A DNA stretch of 23,952 bases, taken from the IMG/VR virus record IMGVR_UViG_3300010158_000317, positions 1 through 23,952 of that record. One strand, given 5' to 3'. This document shows positions 6,712 to 16,767 of the stretch, piece by piece (positions within the stretch are counted from its first letter, which is position 1; the number at the start of each line of letters is the position of its first letter). The position numbers and the translations under genes are program-made. The DNA comes from a virus. Under the pieces are notes generated by a model. It had not been told where the DNA came from and ran no database searches. It saw only the letters and a program-made list of their open reading frames with translations.

Positions 6712-7061
6712 ATCGCCAATTAGAAAGTTATTTTAATAATAACACTGTAGGAATGACCCGTGACGCATATTTTGAAATGTGCGAAACTCTGGGAACAGAA
6801 CCCATTGATGAAGAAATTCCAGTAGAGTTTGAAGACTTTTTACTGGATGTTCAAGAAGCCCTTGGAATATACCAAAAGCTTCGAGATGAATGGGACTACA
6901 TGGGCGGAAACTATATAGGTAAAAACTATACAGGATTGCTAGATATATTGGAATTACTAGATGTACCGGTCGAAGATAGAAGAACTCAGTATGAGTTAAT
7001 AGGTATAATTGATAGGCATAGGTCACAAGCCATTGTTAATGCAAAACCTAAAACAAAATGA
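6280..7061 (+). CDS. Tail assembly chaperone, -1 frameshift fusion (gpGT-like)
   Basis: The downstream frame is open from 6675 to 7061 in the -1 frame relative to the short form. Slippage at AAATTTC (6681-6687) joins 6280-6687 to 6687-7061, giving about 260 residues: 136 from the G frame and 124 from the T frame. The join reads ELSNF-HEDQYRELNRQLE. The T part continues as MTRDAYFEMCETLG, IPVEFEDFLLDVQEALGIY and a C-terminal helix, like known T extensions. In lambda the gpGT form contacts tail tube protein and brings it to the tape measure complex. The ATG at 6753 has no properly spaced ribosome site, so a free-standing T protein is unlikely. Confidence 0.8.
6681..6687 (+). promoter_or_regulatory. 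Programmed -1 ribosomal frameshift site AAATTTC
   Basis: The heptamer fits X XXY YYZ exactly (A AAT TTC in the G frame, AAA TTT after the shift). In the -1 frame a TGA at 6672-6674 lies just upstream and the G-frame stop is at 6709-6711, so any productive shift must fall in 6675-6711; this is the only canonical slippery heptamer there. I see no strong downstream hairpin. Confidence 0.8.
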
Positions 7062-7063
7062 AG

Positions 7064-7096
7064 AACCCCGATAGTTAGCGCTATCGGGGTTTTTTT
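7064..7096 (+). terminator. Strong Rho-independent terminator after the chaperone genes
   Basis: AACCCCGATAG (7064-7074) pairs with CTATCGGGGTT (7081-7091) over a 6-base loop and is followed by T to 7096. The 11-bp GC-rich stem starts three bases after the stop codon. It closes the head/tube transcript and separates it from the tape measure promoter. Confidence 0.92.
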
Positions 7097-7118
7097 ATGG
7101 ACAAAAAAAATTTAACTA

Positions 7119-7147
7119 TTGACAATAAAGCCCATAAGTGTTATAAT
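7119..7147 (+). promoter_or_regulatory. Consensus sigma70 promoter upstream of the tape measure gene
   Basis: TTGACA (7119-7124), a 17-bp spacer and TATAAT (7142-7147) match the bacterial consensus at all twelve positions and at the optimal spacing. It lies just after the chaperone terminator and 53 bases before the tape measure ATG, leaving a leader with AGGAG at 7191-7195. Confidence 0.9.
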
Positions 7148-7200
7148 GGGGGTTACTAATAATAGCGTTTGAAAATTTTGCACGCTAAGCAGGAGAACAT

Positions 7201-10200
7201 ATGGCAGATAGTATTAATATTGCAGTTAATGTAAGTGATAACGGCACAACTGCACAAGCCACGGCTGAAGCTAGAAAATTAAAACAAGCACTACAAGATG
7301 CAGCCTCTGTGGCTGGACAAATACGTGTGCCCCTTGCTACCGGTGCGGCTAGGCAAGGTGTAGCAGCACGTGCAGCTGCTGCAAGTCCTACAGGAACTGC
7401 AAGTGACACTAATTTATCTCGTGGTGTTGCTGGTGCAACAGGTGCAAGCGGGCGAGACTTTGCTGCACAAGCACAGGGCTTAGGCGGACTTGTACACGTG
7501 TATGCTACTTTTGCAGCTAATTTATATGCCGTATCAGCAGCTTATGGTGCATTAAGTAAAGCAGCAGATACTGCTAACATTATTCAAGGACTAGAGCAAT
7601 TAGGTGCTGCAAGTGGTCGTTCACTAGGCGCGCTTGCTAAACAAATGGCACGTGCCTCAGATGGTGCAATTTCCTTACGTCAAGCAATGACGTCTACGGC
7701 ACTAGCAACTAGTGGTGGTATGACTAGTGATGCTATTTTACGCATGACTGAAGTTGCCAAAAAAGCTTCACTTGCGCTTGGTCGTGATATGGGCGACTCA
7801 TTAGATCGTTTAACAAAAGGTATTGTAAAAGTTCAACCAGAGTTATTAGATGAACTTGGTATTATGGCCAGAGTTATTCCTTCTCAACAAAAATATGCTC
7901 GTGAATTAGGTAAAAGTGTTGAAGCACTTAGCGATTTTGAAAAGCGTCAAGCATTTGCTAATGCAGTACTTACCGAAGGTGAAGCTAAATTTAATAATAT
8001 TAATATTCAAGCTAATGCATATACTAAACTAAGTGCTAGTTTAAGTAATCTTGCTACTGAAGGTTTAAATGTAATTAATATGGTACTTTTACCTGTTGCA
8101 AAACTTTTATCTGAAAGCCCCGTGGGTTTAACATTAGCTGTTGGAACAGTAGCTGGTTTATTATTAAAACAAGCTATTCCTGCGCTTGGACAATATAAAA
8201 AAGGTCTTGAAGATATTAAAAGAATAAATCTTGAAAAAGCAGCAAATAAAAGTGATGTTTTAACTGATACTGGTCAATATGATGCAGCACAAGCAGACCG
8301 ATCAAAACAAGCATTCTTAGACAGAAGTAAATATGCAACAAAAAGTGCAGCTGAACAAGCTCAATTAATGCTTGAAGGTGAAAAAATACATGCTGCTGTT
8401 TTAGCGCGTAATGAGGCTCGTTCAAATAGCTTTTTTGGGCATGAAACACTTAACCAAAAAATTATTAATAAAGCGTATGCAGAAGCTGCTGCTTCCAATA
8501 TTAAATCAGATGTTGCACAAACACAGTCAAGATATGGATTAGTTGCAGCTTGGAAACGTTTAAATGAAGAAATTAATGTATCTAAAACTACAGGTCAATT
8601 ATTAAAATTAGGTGATGGTGTTGAAGCACTAGCTCCTAAAACCGGTATGTTACAAAATGGCTTTATGCGTTTAACTGGTGGTTTAATGATTTTAGGTTCT
8701 GCAATAAGTACCATAATTGAAGCTTTTTCAGGTTGGTTAATTATTATAACTGCTGTTCTTGCTGGTATTAGTTTTTTTATAGATTATAATAAAACAGCTG
8801 GAAAAGAAGCAGAAAAATTAGCAGGTTCATTAGACCTGTTAAATGATGCTAGTAAAACAGTAGATAAAACAATAGATGCAATTAATGCAAAACCATTTCT
8901 TCAACAATTAGGTCGCGAAAGTCTATCGGCAAAAGCCAACGCCCTTGGCGGGGTTAGTGACGCCTTAGTAAAAGTAAGCAAAGATGCTGATGCTACACAA
9001 GCAAAAATGGGTTTTTGGGATAAACTAGGAGACGCAAGAATATGGAATGGAATAAAAAATGCATTTTCATTCAACGGAAAAAATACTAACTTAGTAGATC
9101 AAAGCGCTTTAGCAAATAACTTATCTACTGCTATATCACAAAGTATTGTAGATACTGCAAAACTTATTGAAGGCGGTCCTGCAGAAACTGAATTTAAAGC
9201 ATCTATTGCTAGAATATTGGGGGTAACTTATAGCGATATTACTGAGCTTCAAGATCGACTAGGTTCTGTTGGCGACAAACTTATTAATAATAAACCAGCC
9301 ATTGTAGGTGTTATTGAAGATACTAGCAAAAGTGTAAGAACCGCATCTACAGCTGGTGAAAGTTTAAAAACAGCTTGGGATGCCGCAGCAAAATCATGGG
9401 ATTCAATTGTATCTAGTCTTTCAGTAAAAGATCCACTAGGAAAGCTTGGCGAAGAATCAATGGATGTTGGCATGAAAATGCAAAAAGCTTTTGGTGATAG
9501 TGGTGAAAAATTAGCTGAATTAACCTCATTAACTAGAGACTATCAAAAATTGCGAATGGTTAGCCCAGAAACGCAACGTGGTCTTTTAGAATGGGGTTAT
9601 ACAATTGAAAAAGCTGGAAAAGAAGTCGAAACTTTAAAAACAAAACTAGAAACTCAAAAGAAAGCAGCTAAAGAAGCTGCTGATGCACTAGGTAACTTCA
9701 AACCAAGTCAAGCTGTTGGCGTATCTAGAAATGATGGATCAAGATATAATCCTTATATACAAAATAAAGTTGGTGGTAGTATTTTTCCAACAAATACAGC
9801 TGGAGATAATCAAGGATTAACAACAGCAAAATCACTAGCAGAAAGCACAGCACAACAAGTAAAAAATACTGAAAAACAAATTCAGCTTTTAAAAGACAGC
9901 ATGCAAAATGATGATTTATATTTAAAAGCACAAACCGAAGTATTTGTTAATGGTGCAAAGCAGTTTGAAAATTCTATTGGGCTAGGCTTTCAAAAATCCG
10001 GTATTGAAGTACAATTAAAAGCATTATCTGGTAATACTACCGTTGAAGGTATAAAACAAAGCGCTAGACTACAAGAAGCCTCAATTGGCATACAAATAAA
10101 AGGAATCGAAGCAAATAAACAATTAATAATTGCTACTAATAATTTAGCTCGTATTACTGAAGAAGTTGCTATTCAAGAAAAAGCTAAAGAAATTAGTGCG

Positions 10201-13200
10201 CCTGGATTTACTGGTAATAAAGCTGCAGAACAAGCAAAATTAGATTTACGTAGTCTTCAGCTTAAATTATTAAATGAATCAGATAAAATGACTACCGAGC
10301 AATTAAGAGTGCAAGTAAGTGGTAGTAAAACTCAATTACTTGGTAAACCCGCAACGGCTTTAGCACAAGGTGATCCTGTTGCAAAAGGGGTATATGCTAG
10401 AGCTCTTACAGAAAGAAATGCAACTGAAGCCGGAAATTTAGAAATAGCTATTTTAGGTAATACTAAATTAGGTAATCAACTTCAAACACAAAAAGATTTA
10501 GCCATAGCTACTGCAGAAGCACAACGTGTAGGACTAGAAGCTACTCTTGCAGAAGCTAATGCTAGATTATCAATATTAAGTAGTCTAGAAAAATATTCGC
10601 CTATTGTAACCGACATTACACAACAAAATAGAGAAAACGAAGAAAGTATTGTTCGTCAAGCTCAACAACAGTTAACTATGTTAGGTCTGACAGGTAAATT
10701 ACGTGCAGAAGAAGCTGCTTTAGCTAAAATGAATGCAAATAAGGCAGTTTATAAACCTAAAACAATAGCTGCACAATCTGCAGCAGTAGATCAAGCCAAT
10801 GCTGCTATAACTGCTCAAACTAGAAAAGATACAGCAGAAAATTCAGTAGCAGCTAGAAAAACCGCAGATCAAAAACTTGCAGATGCTAAAAAGAATTGGG
10901 ATTACGAACAAAGTATAGAAAAACAGAAAAATGATTGGGCTAATGAAGATAAGCAAAATAGTATTAATTTAGCTAGTATTAAATTGGGCACTTTAACTGG
11001 TATGAAAGCTCTTCAAGAGTCTTTGTTAGTAGATCAACAACGTCAAATTGATTTTGATAAAGAAGATGCTGATTATGCTAATAAACTAGCTAATGAAAAA
11101 GCGGCTAATGCTAATAAAGAGTTTGATCTTAAACAAAAAATGTCGCAGTTTGGTACAGACACTAAAGACTACCAAGCTTTAGATGCGCAATTAACCGCAG
11201 AAACTGCACACTATAAAAAGCTAATACCAACTTTAGAAGCCTTACATAATGCCAGAGACAAACAAATTAGTAGTATGGCAGCTTATGCTAAAGCAATTGC
11301 ATTAATTAATGAAAAAGAAGAAAAAGCAGCACTAATTAGACAATCCGCAGAAACACAAACTAATATCGCTCAAATTAATTTATCAACCATGTCTAACACC
11401 AAAGCCTTTTTAGATGATGAAATTATTGCACGTCAAAGAATAGTAGATCTAGAAAAAGAACAAAATTCTTACACTAGTGCGCTTGCTGCTACAAATAAAA
11501 AATATGAAGAACAGCTCGCTGGCGTTAATATAGCCCTAGAATCTAAACCAGCTGACGCAGAGCTTTTAGCTAGAAAAAAGGCTATTGGAACTGCATTAAA
11601 AACAGAAATAGATAACCTATTTGATGTAAAAGTTGCAACCGAAGCTAATATAAATGCTACAAGCAGATATAATAAAGCAATGGCAGAGTTAACACAAACT
11701 CAAACTTTAGCACAAGGACAACGTGCTGTACGTGCTGGATCTTTAGCTAATCAAGAAACTCTTGGTACTATTTCTGCTGGAACAGCTGCTATTGACCGTA
11801 GTGGTATGGCCAAACAAGCAGCAGATGAACAACACGCAAGAGATACACTAGGTGTACAAGAAAAAATTAATGAATTAGATAAAAAAGGTTATGAGGGTAG
11901 AACAGCCCAAGAAGACTTAGATTTAATATCTTATCAAAATAAATTAGCTTTTTATGACAAACAACTAGGTTATCAAAAACAAATAATTGATAATGATAGA
12001 AATACAGCAATACAAGTAGCTATAAATAATCTTCAGTTAGAAGAACAAGCTAGACTTACTGCAACTGCATCAAGTTATACAGAAAATATGACTATTGCAT
12101 TTGGAGATTTAGGTGCTGCAATTGGTTCTGCTACAGAAGCACTTGTTAAAATGGCTAATGATGAAATAAGCTATATCAAGGAAAAGGAAAAATTACAAAA
12201 GCAAATTTCTAGTTCTGTAAATGAGGATGAAAGAGTACTTATTGAGAGAAAACTTGGAGATTTAGAGAAAAAGAACACCACTGACCAAATTAGCAATATT
12301 GGAAAAATAGCTGGAGCTAGTAAAAAGTTTTTTGACCAAAAAACAATGGGTTATAAAGTAATGGAAGGCATTGAAAAAGCTGCTGCTTTAGTAAGTGCTG
12401 GAATACAAGCTAAGCAACTAGCAGAAGATGCAAGTAATGCATTAACAAAAATAGGTATTGATATACCTGCTATTTATACTGAGTTTATGAAGTATATGGG
12501 GCCGTGGGGACCCGCAGCTGCAACTGCTGCACTTGCTGCTGTAGGTGTTGCTGCTTCAGGATCTTCTAGTACTGGCTCTATGGTTGACATGACTGGCAAA
12601 ACTTCGGAAGAACGTCAGAAAAAGCAAGGTACTGGGGGCGTATTTGGAGATGACGCAGCTAAAACAACTACTATTGTTAACTCACTAGACATACTGGCTA
12701 AAAATTCCATTGAAGGTTTAAACTACGATAATGAATTGTTAAAAGCTATGAGACGTGTAGCTGATTCTGTAAGTGGTGCTGCTAAATCTATTTATGCTGC
12801 ACCAGGTATCAGAAGTGGTCAAGGTTTTGGTACTGCCGAAAAAGACTCAAAAACTCTTGGTAGTTTTGGGTCTGTGCCTGTAGTAGGTAAAATTCTTGAT
12901 AGTATTTTTGGCGGCGGGACTTCTACTAGTACTAAAATTACTTCTGCGGGTATTGAACTTAAGGGTACGTTTAAAGAAGTAATGAATGATGTTTCTGGTA
13001 GTATTAAACAGTTTAAAGATGTATTAACCACATCACATACTGATGGAGGTTGGTTTGGACAAGATTCAGATTCTAGTTCACTTGCACACCAAGTACAAGA
13101 TTTAGGTAGTAACACAAGTCGTGCAATATCTGATATATTTGGACAAGCTAACAAAATGTTTGCAATACTAGGCCAAAAAACTAATGTTAGTGCTGCTAGC

Positions 13201-14769
13201 ATTAATAAAGTTTTAGAAACCTTTGATGTTAGTATGCCTATTGATTTAATGAATAAAACGGGTCAAGAACTTGTTGATGAGTTAAATGCAGTTATAGGTG
13301 AAAGAATCAGCAATGCGGCTCAAAAAATCTTTACTGGATTTGAAAAATATCGTCAATTTGGCGAAGACTACTTAGGTACTGTGCTACGTGTAGTAGATGG
13401 CAATGACAAAGTAAATCAATCGCTATTATCAATTGGACATGCATTTTCTATTGTAGGTAAATTTGATATATCGGAAGATATGATTAAAATTGCTGGTGGA
13501 CTAGAGGCTTTTCAAACTGAAACAGCGTTTTTCCGAGATAACTTTTTAACTGCTGCTGAAAAGCTGGCTCCAGTACAAAAATCAGTAAATGATCAATTAA
13601 CAAAACTTGGTATTAATATTGGTATTACTCGTGATGATTTTAAGCAACTAGTAATATCTCAAAATCTTAGTACAGTTGGCGGTCGTGAAATGTATCAAAG
13701 TTTAATGGAGTTAGCTCCAGGGTTTGATATTGTTACTAAAGCTATGGCTGAACTTGCAAATAAAGAATTAGACCTAGAAGCAAAAATTTATGATTTAATC
13801 GGTCAAAAAGCAATAGCATTGTCTATTGCCAGAAATAAAGAACTAGCAGCAATGGATGCTTCGCTAAGACCCCGTCAAATTTATATTAATGCACTAACTG
13901 ATGAAATTGCAATTCGTGATAGACTTAAGTCAGCTTATGATTCTTCTAATAAATCTGTTAATGCTGCAATTGTTTCGTTAAATAACTACAAAACTGCACT
14001 TCTTGCAGGAGCTGCTTCAACGCTTACTCCAGCACAGAAATATGCGGATGCTGCTGCAATATTTAAAGCAACTGCGCAAGCTGCTGCTGTTAAAATTACT
14101 ACAGCAAGTACTGCAACAGATATTGCTGCTAGAGATGATGCAGTTGCTAAATTAAATAGTGTATCCGATAGTTTCTTAGCTAATTCTAAAGAAATGAATG
14201 CAGGTACTGCACAGTATCAACAGGATTTAACCGACGTTACAACAGCGGTAACTGATGCTACAACTGCAATGGGTACACAACTTTCTGACGCTAAACTGCA
14301 ACTAGGTTTCCTAGATACCATTGCAGCAGCAACACAAACAACTGCAGATATTCTAACAGAGTATTTAACAGCAGTGGGTGTTACCAATATTGCACAAACT
14401 GGTGCAGCTGCCTCAGGTTCTGTAGCATCTACATTTCAGATACCTGGACATGCAGATGGTGGATTGGCACAAGGTATTTCTATGGTTGGTGAAAATGGAC
14501 CCGAACTTGTGGACTTTAAAACACCGGGTCGAGTTTATTCTAATAAGGCCAGTAATGATTTATTTAATACTAAGGAATTAGTAGAAGAAATTAAAGCATT
14601 AAGAAAAGAAGTAGCTGACTTACGTGCAGATCAGAAAGAACAAACAGGACATTTAATAACAACAACATATGACGCTAATATGAAAAATGCTGAAGCAATT
14701 ACAACAGGAAATCAAGATGCTCTAAATAATCAAAATTGGAGTACGCGATCTAAAGTTAAAGTAGCTTAA
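7201..14769 (+). CDS. Tail tape measure protein
   Basis: A 2522-residue protein, by far the largest complete gene here, located after the chaperones. Long helical Ala/Gln/Lys/Glu-rich stretches dominate (coiled coils about 805-830, 1235-1400, 1655-1700). Three hydrophobic segments are visible: about 308-330, 491-527 and 1766-1790; such segments are thought to help form the DNA channel through the host membrane. Near the C-terminus, 2418-2450 holds the usual HADGGLAQG...VGENGPELVDF...PGRVYSN motif of tape measure proteins. I see no lysozyme or peptidase motif. At about 0.15 nm per residue (the lambda rule) the tail would be about 380 nm. The start is fixed by AGGAG at 7191-7195. The gene has its own promoter and terminator. 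Codon choice varies within it: CGT-rich near both ends, ATA/AGA-rich in the middle. Confidence 0.92.
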   Translation: MADSINIAVNVSDNGTTAQATAEARKLKQALQDAASVAGQIRVPLATGAARQGVAARAAAASPTGTASDTNLSRGVAGATGASGRDFAAQAQGLGGLVHVYATFAANLYAVSAAYGALSKAADTANIIQGLEQLGAASGRSLGALAKQMARASDGAISLRQAMTSTALATSGGMTSDAILRMTEVAKKASLALGRDMGDSLDRLTKGIVKVQPELLDELGIMARVIPSQQKYARELGKSVEALSDFEKRQAFANAVLTEGEAKFNNINIQANAYTKLSASLSNLATEGLNVINMVLLPVAKLLSESPVGLTLAVGTVAGLLLKQAIPALGQYKKGLEDIKRINLEKAANKSDVLTDTGQYDAAQADRSKQAFLDRSKYATKSAAEQAQLMLEGEKIHAAVLARNEARSNSFFGHETLNQKIINKAYAEAAASNIKSDVAQTQSRYGLVAAWKRLNEEINVSKTTGQLLKLGDGVEALAPKTGMLQNGFMRLTGGLMILGSAISTIIEAFSGWLIIITAVLAGISFFIDYNKTAGKEAEKLAGSLDLLNDASKTVDKTIDAINAKPFLQQLGRESLSAKANALGGVSDALVKVSKDADATQAKMGFWDKLGDARIWNGIKNAFSFNGKNTNLVDQSALANNLSTAISQSIVDTAKLIEGGPAETEFKASIARILGVTYSDITELQDRLGSVGDKLINNKPAIVGVIEDTSKSVRTASTAGESLKTAWDAAAKSWDSIVSSLSVKDPLGKLGEESMDVGMKMQKAFGDSGEKLAELTSLTRDYQKLRMVSPETQRGLLEWGYTIEKAGKEVETLKTKLETQKKAAKEAADALGNFKPSQAVGVSRNDGSRYNPYIQNKVGGSIFPTNTAGDNQGLTTAKSLAESTAQQVKNTEKQIQLLKDSMQNDDLYLKAQTEVFVNGAKQFENSIGLGFQKSGIEVQLKALSGNTTVEGIKQSARLQEASIGIQIKGIEANKQLIIATNNLARITEEVAIQEKAKEISAPGFTGNKAAEQAKLDLRSLQLKLLNESDKMTTEQLRVQVSGSKTQLLGKPATALAQGDPVAKGVYARALTERNATEAGNLEIAILGNTKLGNQLQTQKDLAIATAEAQRVGLEATLAEANARLSILSSLEKYSPIVTDITQQNRENEESIVRQAQQQLTMLGLTGKLRAEEAALAKMNANKAVYKPKTIAAQSAAVDQANAAITAQTRKDTAENSVAARKTADQKLADAKKNWDYEQSIEKQKNDWANEDKQNSINLASIKLGTLTGMKALQESLLVDQQRQIDFDKEDADYANKLANEKAANANKEFDLKQKMSQFGTDTKDYQALDAQLTAETAHYKKLIPTLEALHNARDKQISSMAAYAKAIALINEKEEKAALIRQSAETQTNIAQINLSTMSNTKAFLDDEIIARQRIVDLEKEQNSYTSALAATNKKYEEQLAGVNIALESKPADAELLARKKAIGTALKTEIDNLFDVKVATEANINATSRYNKAMAELTQTQTLAQGQRAVRAGSLANQETLGTISAGTAAIDRSGMAKQAADEQHARDTLGVQEKINELDKKGYEGRTAQEDLDLISYQNKLAFYDKQLGYQKQIIDNDRNTAIQVAINNLQLEEQARLTATASSYTENMTIAFGDLGAAIGSATEALVKMANDEISYIKEKEKLQKQISSSVNEDERVLIERKLGDLEKKNTTDQISNIGKIAGASKKFFDQKTMGYKVMEGIEKAAALVSAGIQAKQLAEDASNALTKIGIDIPAIYTEFMKYMGPWGPAAATAALAAVGVAASGSSSTGSMVDMTGKTSEERQKKQGTGGVFGDDAAKTTTIVNSLDILAKNSIEGLNYDNELLKAMRRVADSVSGAAKSIYAAPGIRSGQGFGTAEKDSKTLGSFGSVPVVGKILDSIFGGGTSTSTKITSAGIELKGTFKEVMNDVSGSIKQFKDVLTTSHTDGGWFGQDSDSSSLAHQVQDLGSNTSRAISDIFGQANKMFAILGQKTNVSAASINKVLETFDVSMPIDLMNKTGQELVDELNAVIGERISNAAQKIFTGFEKYRQFGEDYLGTVLRVVDGNDKVNQSLLSIGHAFSIVGKFDISEDMIKIAGGLEAFQTETAFFRDNFLTAAEKLAPVQKSVNDQLTKLGINIGITRDDFKQLVISQNLSTVGGREMYQSLMELAPGFDIVTKAMAELANKELDLEAKIYDLIGQKAIALSIARNKELAAMDASLRPRQIYINALTDEIAIRDRLKSAYDSSNKSVNAAIVSLNNYKTALLAGAASTLTPAQKYADAAAIFKATAQAAAVKITTASTATDIAARDDAVAKLNSVSDSFLANSKEMNAGTAQYQQDLTDVTTAVTDATTAMGTQLSDAKLQLGFLDTIAAATQTTADILTEYLTAVGVTNIAQTGAAASGSVASTFQIPGHADGGLAQGISMVGENGPELVDFKTPGRVYSNKASNDLFNTKELVEEIKALRKEVADLRADQKEQTGHLITTTYDANMKNAEAITTGNQDALNNQNWSTRSKVKVA

Positions 14770-14774
14770 AAAGG

Positions 14775-14803
14775 TGCCCTGGATAATACCAGGGCATTTT
14801 TTT
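14775..14803 (+). terminator. Rho-independent terminator after the tape measure gene
   Basis: TGCCCTGG (14775-14782) pairs with CCAGGGCA (14789-14796) over a 6-base loop and is followed by seven Ts (14797-14803). It begins five bases after the stop codon. Confidence 0.92.
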
Positions 14804-14823
14804 GTGCCAGATAAAAAATATAC

Positions 14824-14852
14824 TTGACTAAAGTTATCTAAACGAGTATAAT
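14824..14852 (+). promoter_or_regulatory. Near-consensus sigma70 promoter upstream of the tail tip genes
   Basis: TTGACT (14824-14829), a 17-bp spacer and TATAAT (14847-14852) differ from consensus at one base. It follows the tape measure terminator and precedes the hub gene with AGGAGA at 14868-14873, giving a very short leader. Architecture copies that of the tape measure promoter. Confidence 0.88.
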
Positions 14853-14877
14853 AGGGTAAATTGAATTAGGAGAATAT

Positions 14878-16767
14878 ATGAGCAATGTAACGCAAGCATG
14901 GCTTGAAGATCCTGCCAGTATTCGCGGCATACTGGTAGAAGTAACAGTAAAAGATTTACTTGGTAAATACGGAACTGCAGGAACCGATGTAACACTATAT
15001 CTAAGTAATATAGGCTATACTACTGATAGTGCTGATGTTAGTTATTTACCATATTTAACAGGTGCGCTACAAACAACAGAAAGCCTATCCATTGATGGTA
15101 GCTTGTCCATGAGTTTTGGCAATATTGAAATTGCTAACCCTAATGGGGAACTAGATAGTTGGTTAGATAGTACTCAATTTATTTGGGTTAATCGAAATAT
15201 TCAAGTATATTTAGGTGATCCTAGTTGGTTTACCAGTACTTTAACAGACGTACATACAGTATTTGAATTAGTATTTAATGGTGTAATAGCAGATGTTGAT
15301 TCTAGTGCGCGTGAAACATTAAGTATAAAAGTTCGTGATAAATTACAGCGGTTAAATACTCCGCTAACTGGGAATATTCTTGGCACTTATGGTATTTGGG
15401 GTTCTGGTCAAGCAAATCAAGATAGTATTCGACCATTAGTATTTGGCGAAGTACATAATATGTCGCCACTACTAACAGACCCGTCATTATTGGAATATAT
15501 GTTTACTGATACCAGCGTTGGTACACTAGTATCAGCTACATCAGCAACAGGCAATTTAATAACTTGTGCAAGTACTGTTGGATTTGTTTTAAATAAACCA
15601 ATTATATTTACTAAAGCAGGGGCCGCTACAGGTACAAATATATTAGGCGGTATACTAGCAAAAACAACATATTATATTGATAGTATAGCAACTAATAACA
15701 AAGATTTTACTATTAAAGATATTAACAATGTAGTTATAACACTTACTACTGCTACAGGCTCTATAACTAGCCCTGTACTAGCAGAGGTACGAGTAACTAC
15801 AGCTGAGTCTGTTATTGAAATTCGTTATAATGGTTTAGCCGCGTATACTAATCCAGCCATATATGGTAATAATAATATTTCAAGACCTAATGGTGCTACT
15901 ATTGATTTAACTAATGGAAAATTTGCTTGTACATCGCAACCACTGGGAACTGTTACTGTTTCAGTACAAGGTTTACAAAGAACTGTAGATCTTACTACAG
16001 GTGCATTAATAGAAGGTACTTATACAAATAATATTGCAAAAATAATTGCAGTAATTGTTACGCAATATGGTGATGTAAATAAAAGATTATCGGCTTCAGA
16101 TTTAGATTTAGTTAATTTAAATACTTTTGCTACTAATAACACAGCCCCTGTTGGTATTGTAGTAACAGATAGAACTAATGTTTTAAATGTTTGTCAAAGT
16201 ATATTAGACAGTGCTGCTGCACAGTTATTTTTTAATCGCAAAGGTTTATTGCAAATATTACAACTTGGAACACCTACTAGCGATCCTGTAATTACAATCA
16301 CAGATACAGACATACTATTTCATAGCCTACAAATATCTGCAAGAACAGAAGTTGTTGCAGCAACAAAAATAGGTTATTGCAAAAATTATACCGTTCAAAC
16401 AGCATTGGCTGGAAATGTTCCGCCAATGGCCATTACTATGTTTGGTGATGAGTGGTATACTAGCAGTATATTAGATTCTACCATACAAGCAAATTATAAG
16501 CTTGAAAGCACTCCTGTACAACAAGATACATGTTTGCTAGCAAAAACAGATGCTGATGCATTAGCATTATCTATAAATAATTATTTTAAAGTACCAAGAA
16601 CAGTATATAGTTTTGTAGCAAAAGCCAGTTTATTTTCTTTAAAATTAGGGCAAGCAGTTACATTGACACATAATAGATTTGGATTAGTTGATGGTAAATC
16701 TGGCCAAGTAATATCACTTAGTCCAAATTGGGTCGCGGGTACAATAAATGTAGAGGTAATTGTATAA
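14878..16767 (+). CDS. Tail hub / baseplate protein
   Basis: A 629-residue protein following the tape measure gene, where siphoviruses encode distal tail and hub proteins. The first 190 residues are beta-rich and read like the early part of many phage tail hub proteins (SIDGSLSMSFGNIEIANPNG, then FELVFNGVIADVDSS, then LSIKVRDKLQRLN). IRPLVFGEVHNMSPLL follows. Residues about 212-300 form a distinct inserted module with NILGGILAKTTYYIDSIAT, a pattern seen in many phage structural proteins. The C-terminus (FKVPRTVYSFVAK, LGQAVTLTHNRFGL) matches hub-type ends. It probably forms the ring at the tail tip that joins the shaft to the fibres. No separate Dit gene is visible, so Dit and hub roles may be combined; that is inference. 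Its stop overlaps the next start (TAATG). Confidence 0.6.
   Translation: MSNVTQAWLEDPASIRGILVEVTVKDLLGKYGTAGTDVTLYLSNIGYTTDSADVSYLPYLTGALQTTESLSIDGSLSMSFGNIEIANPNGELDSWLDSTQFIWVNRNIQVYLGDPSWFTSTLTDVHTVFELVFNGVIADVDSSARETLSIKVRDKLQRLNTPLTGNILGTYGIWGSGQANQDSIRPLVFGEVHNMSPLLTDPSLLEYMFTDTSVGTLVSATSATGNLITCASTVGFVLNKPIIFTKAGAATGTNILGGILAKTTYYIDSIATNNKDFTIKDINNVVITLTTATGSITSPVLAEVRVTTAESVIEIRYNGLAAYTNPAIYGNNNISRPNGATIDLTNGKFACTSQPLGTVTVSVQGLQRTVDLTTGALIEGTYTNNIAKIIAVIVTQYGDVNKRLSASDLDLVNLNTFATNNTAPVGIVVTDRTNVLNVCQSILDSAAAQLFFNRKGLLQILQLGTPTSDPVITITDTDILFHSLQISARTEVVAATKIGYCKNYTVQTALAGNVPPMAITMFGDEWYTSSILDSTIQANYKLESTPVQQDTCLLAKTDADALALSINNYFKVPRTVYSFVAKASLFSLKLGQAVTLTHNRFGLVDGKSGQVISLSPNWVAGTINVEVIV

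Noticed and set aside
6753-7061. Separate 102-residue gene starting at the ATG at 6753
   Set aside because: The frame is open back to 6675 and links to the upstream gene through a canonical slippery heptamer. The ATG has no properly spaced ribosome site, since GTAGGA abuts it.
8936-8950. GCCAA/TTGGC hairpin in the tape measure gene
   Set aside because: Only a 5-bp stem with no T-tract, within coding sequence; likely chance.
12819-13202. Antisense open frame of 127 codons under the tape measure gene, and others under the capsid, tube and fibre genes
   Set aside because: They have no ribosome sites, no promoter context and compositions expected from the reverse of Ala/Thr/Ser-rich genes.
16728-16766. 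Longer tip protein from a TTG at 16728
   Set aside because: This would overlap the hub gene by 40 bases without a ribosome site. The ATG at 16767 overlaps the stop in the usual coupled way and has GAGGT upstream.
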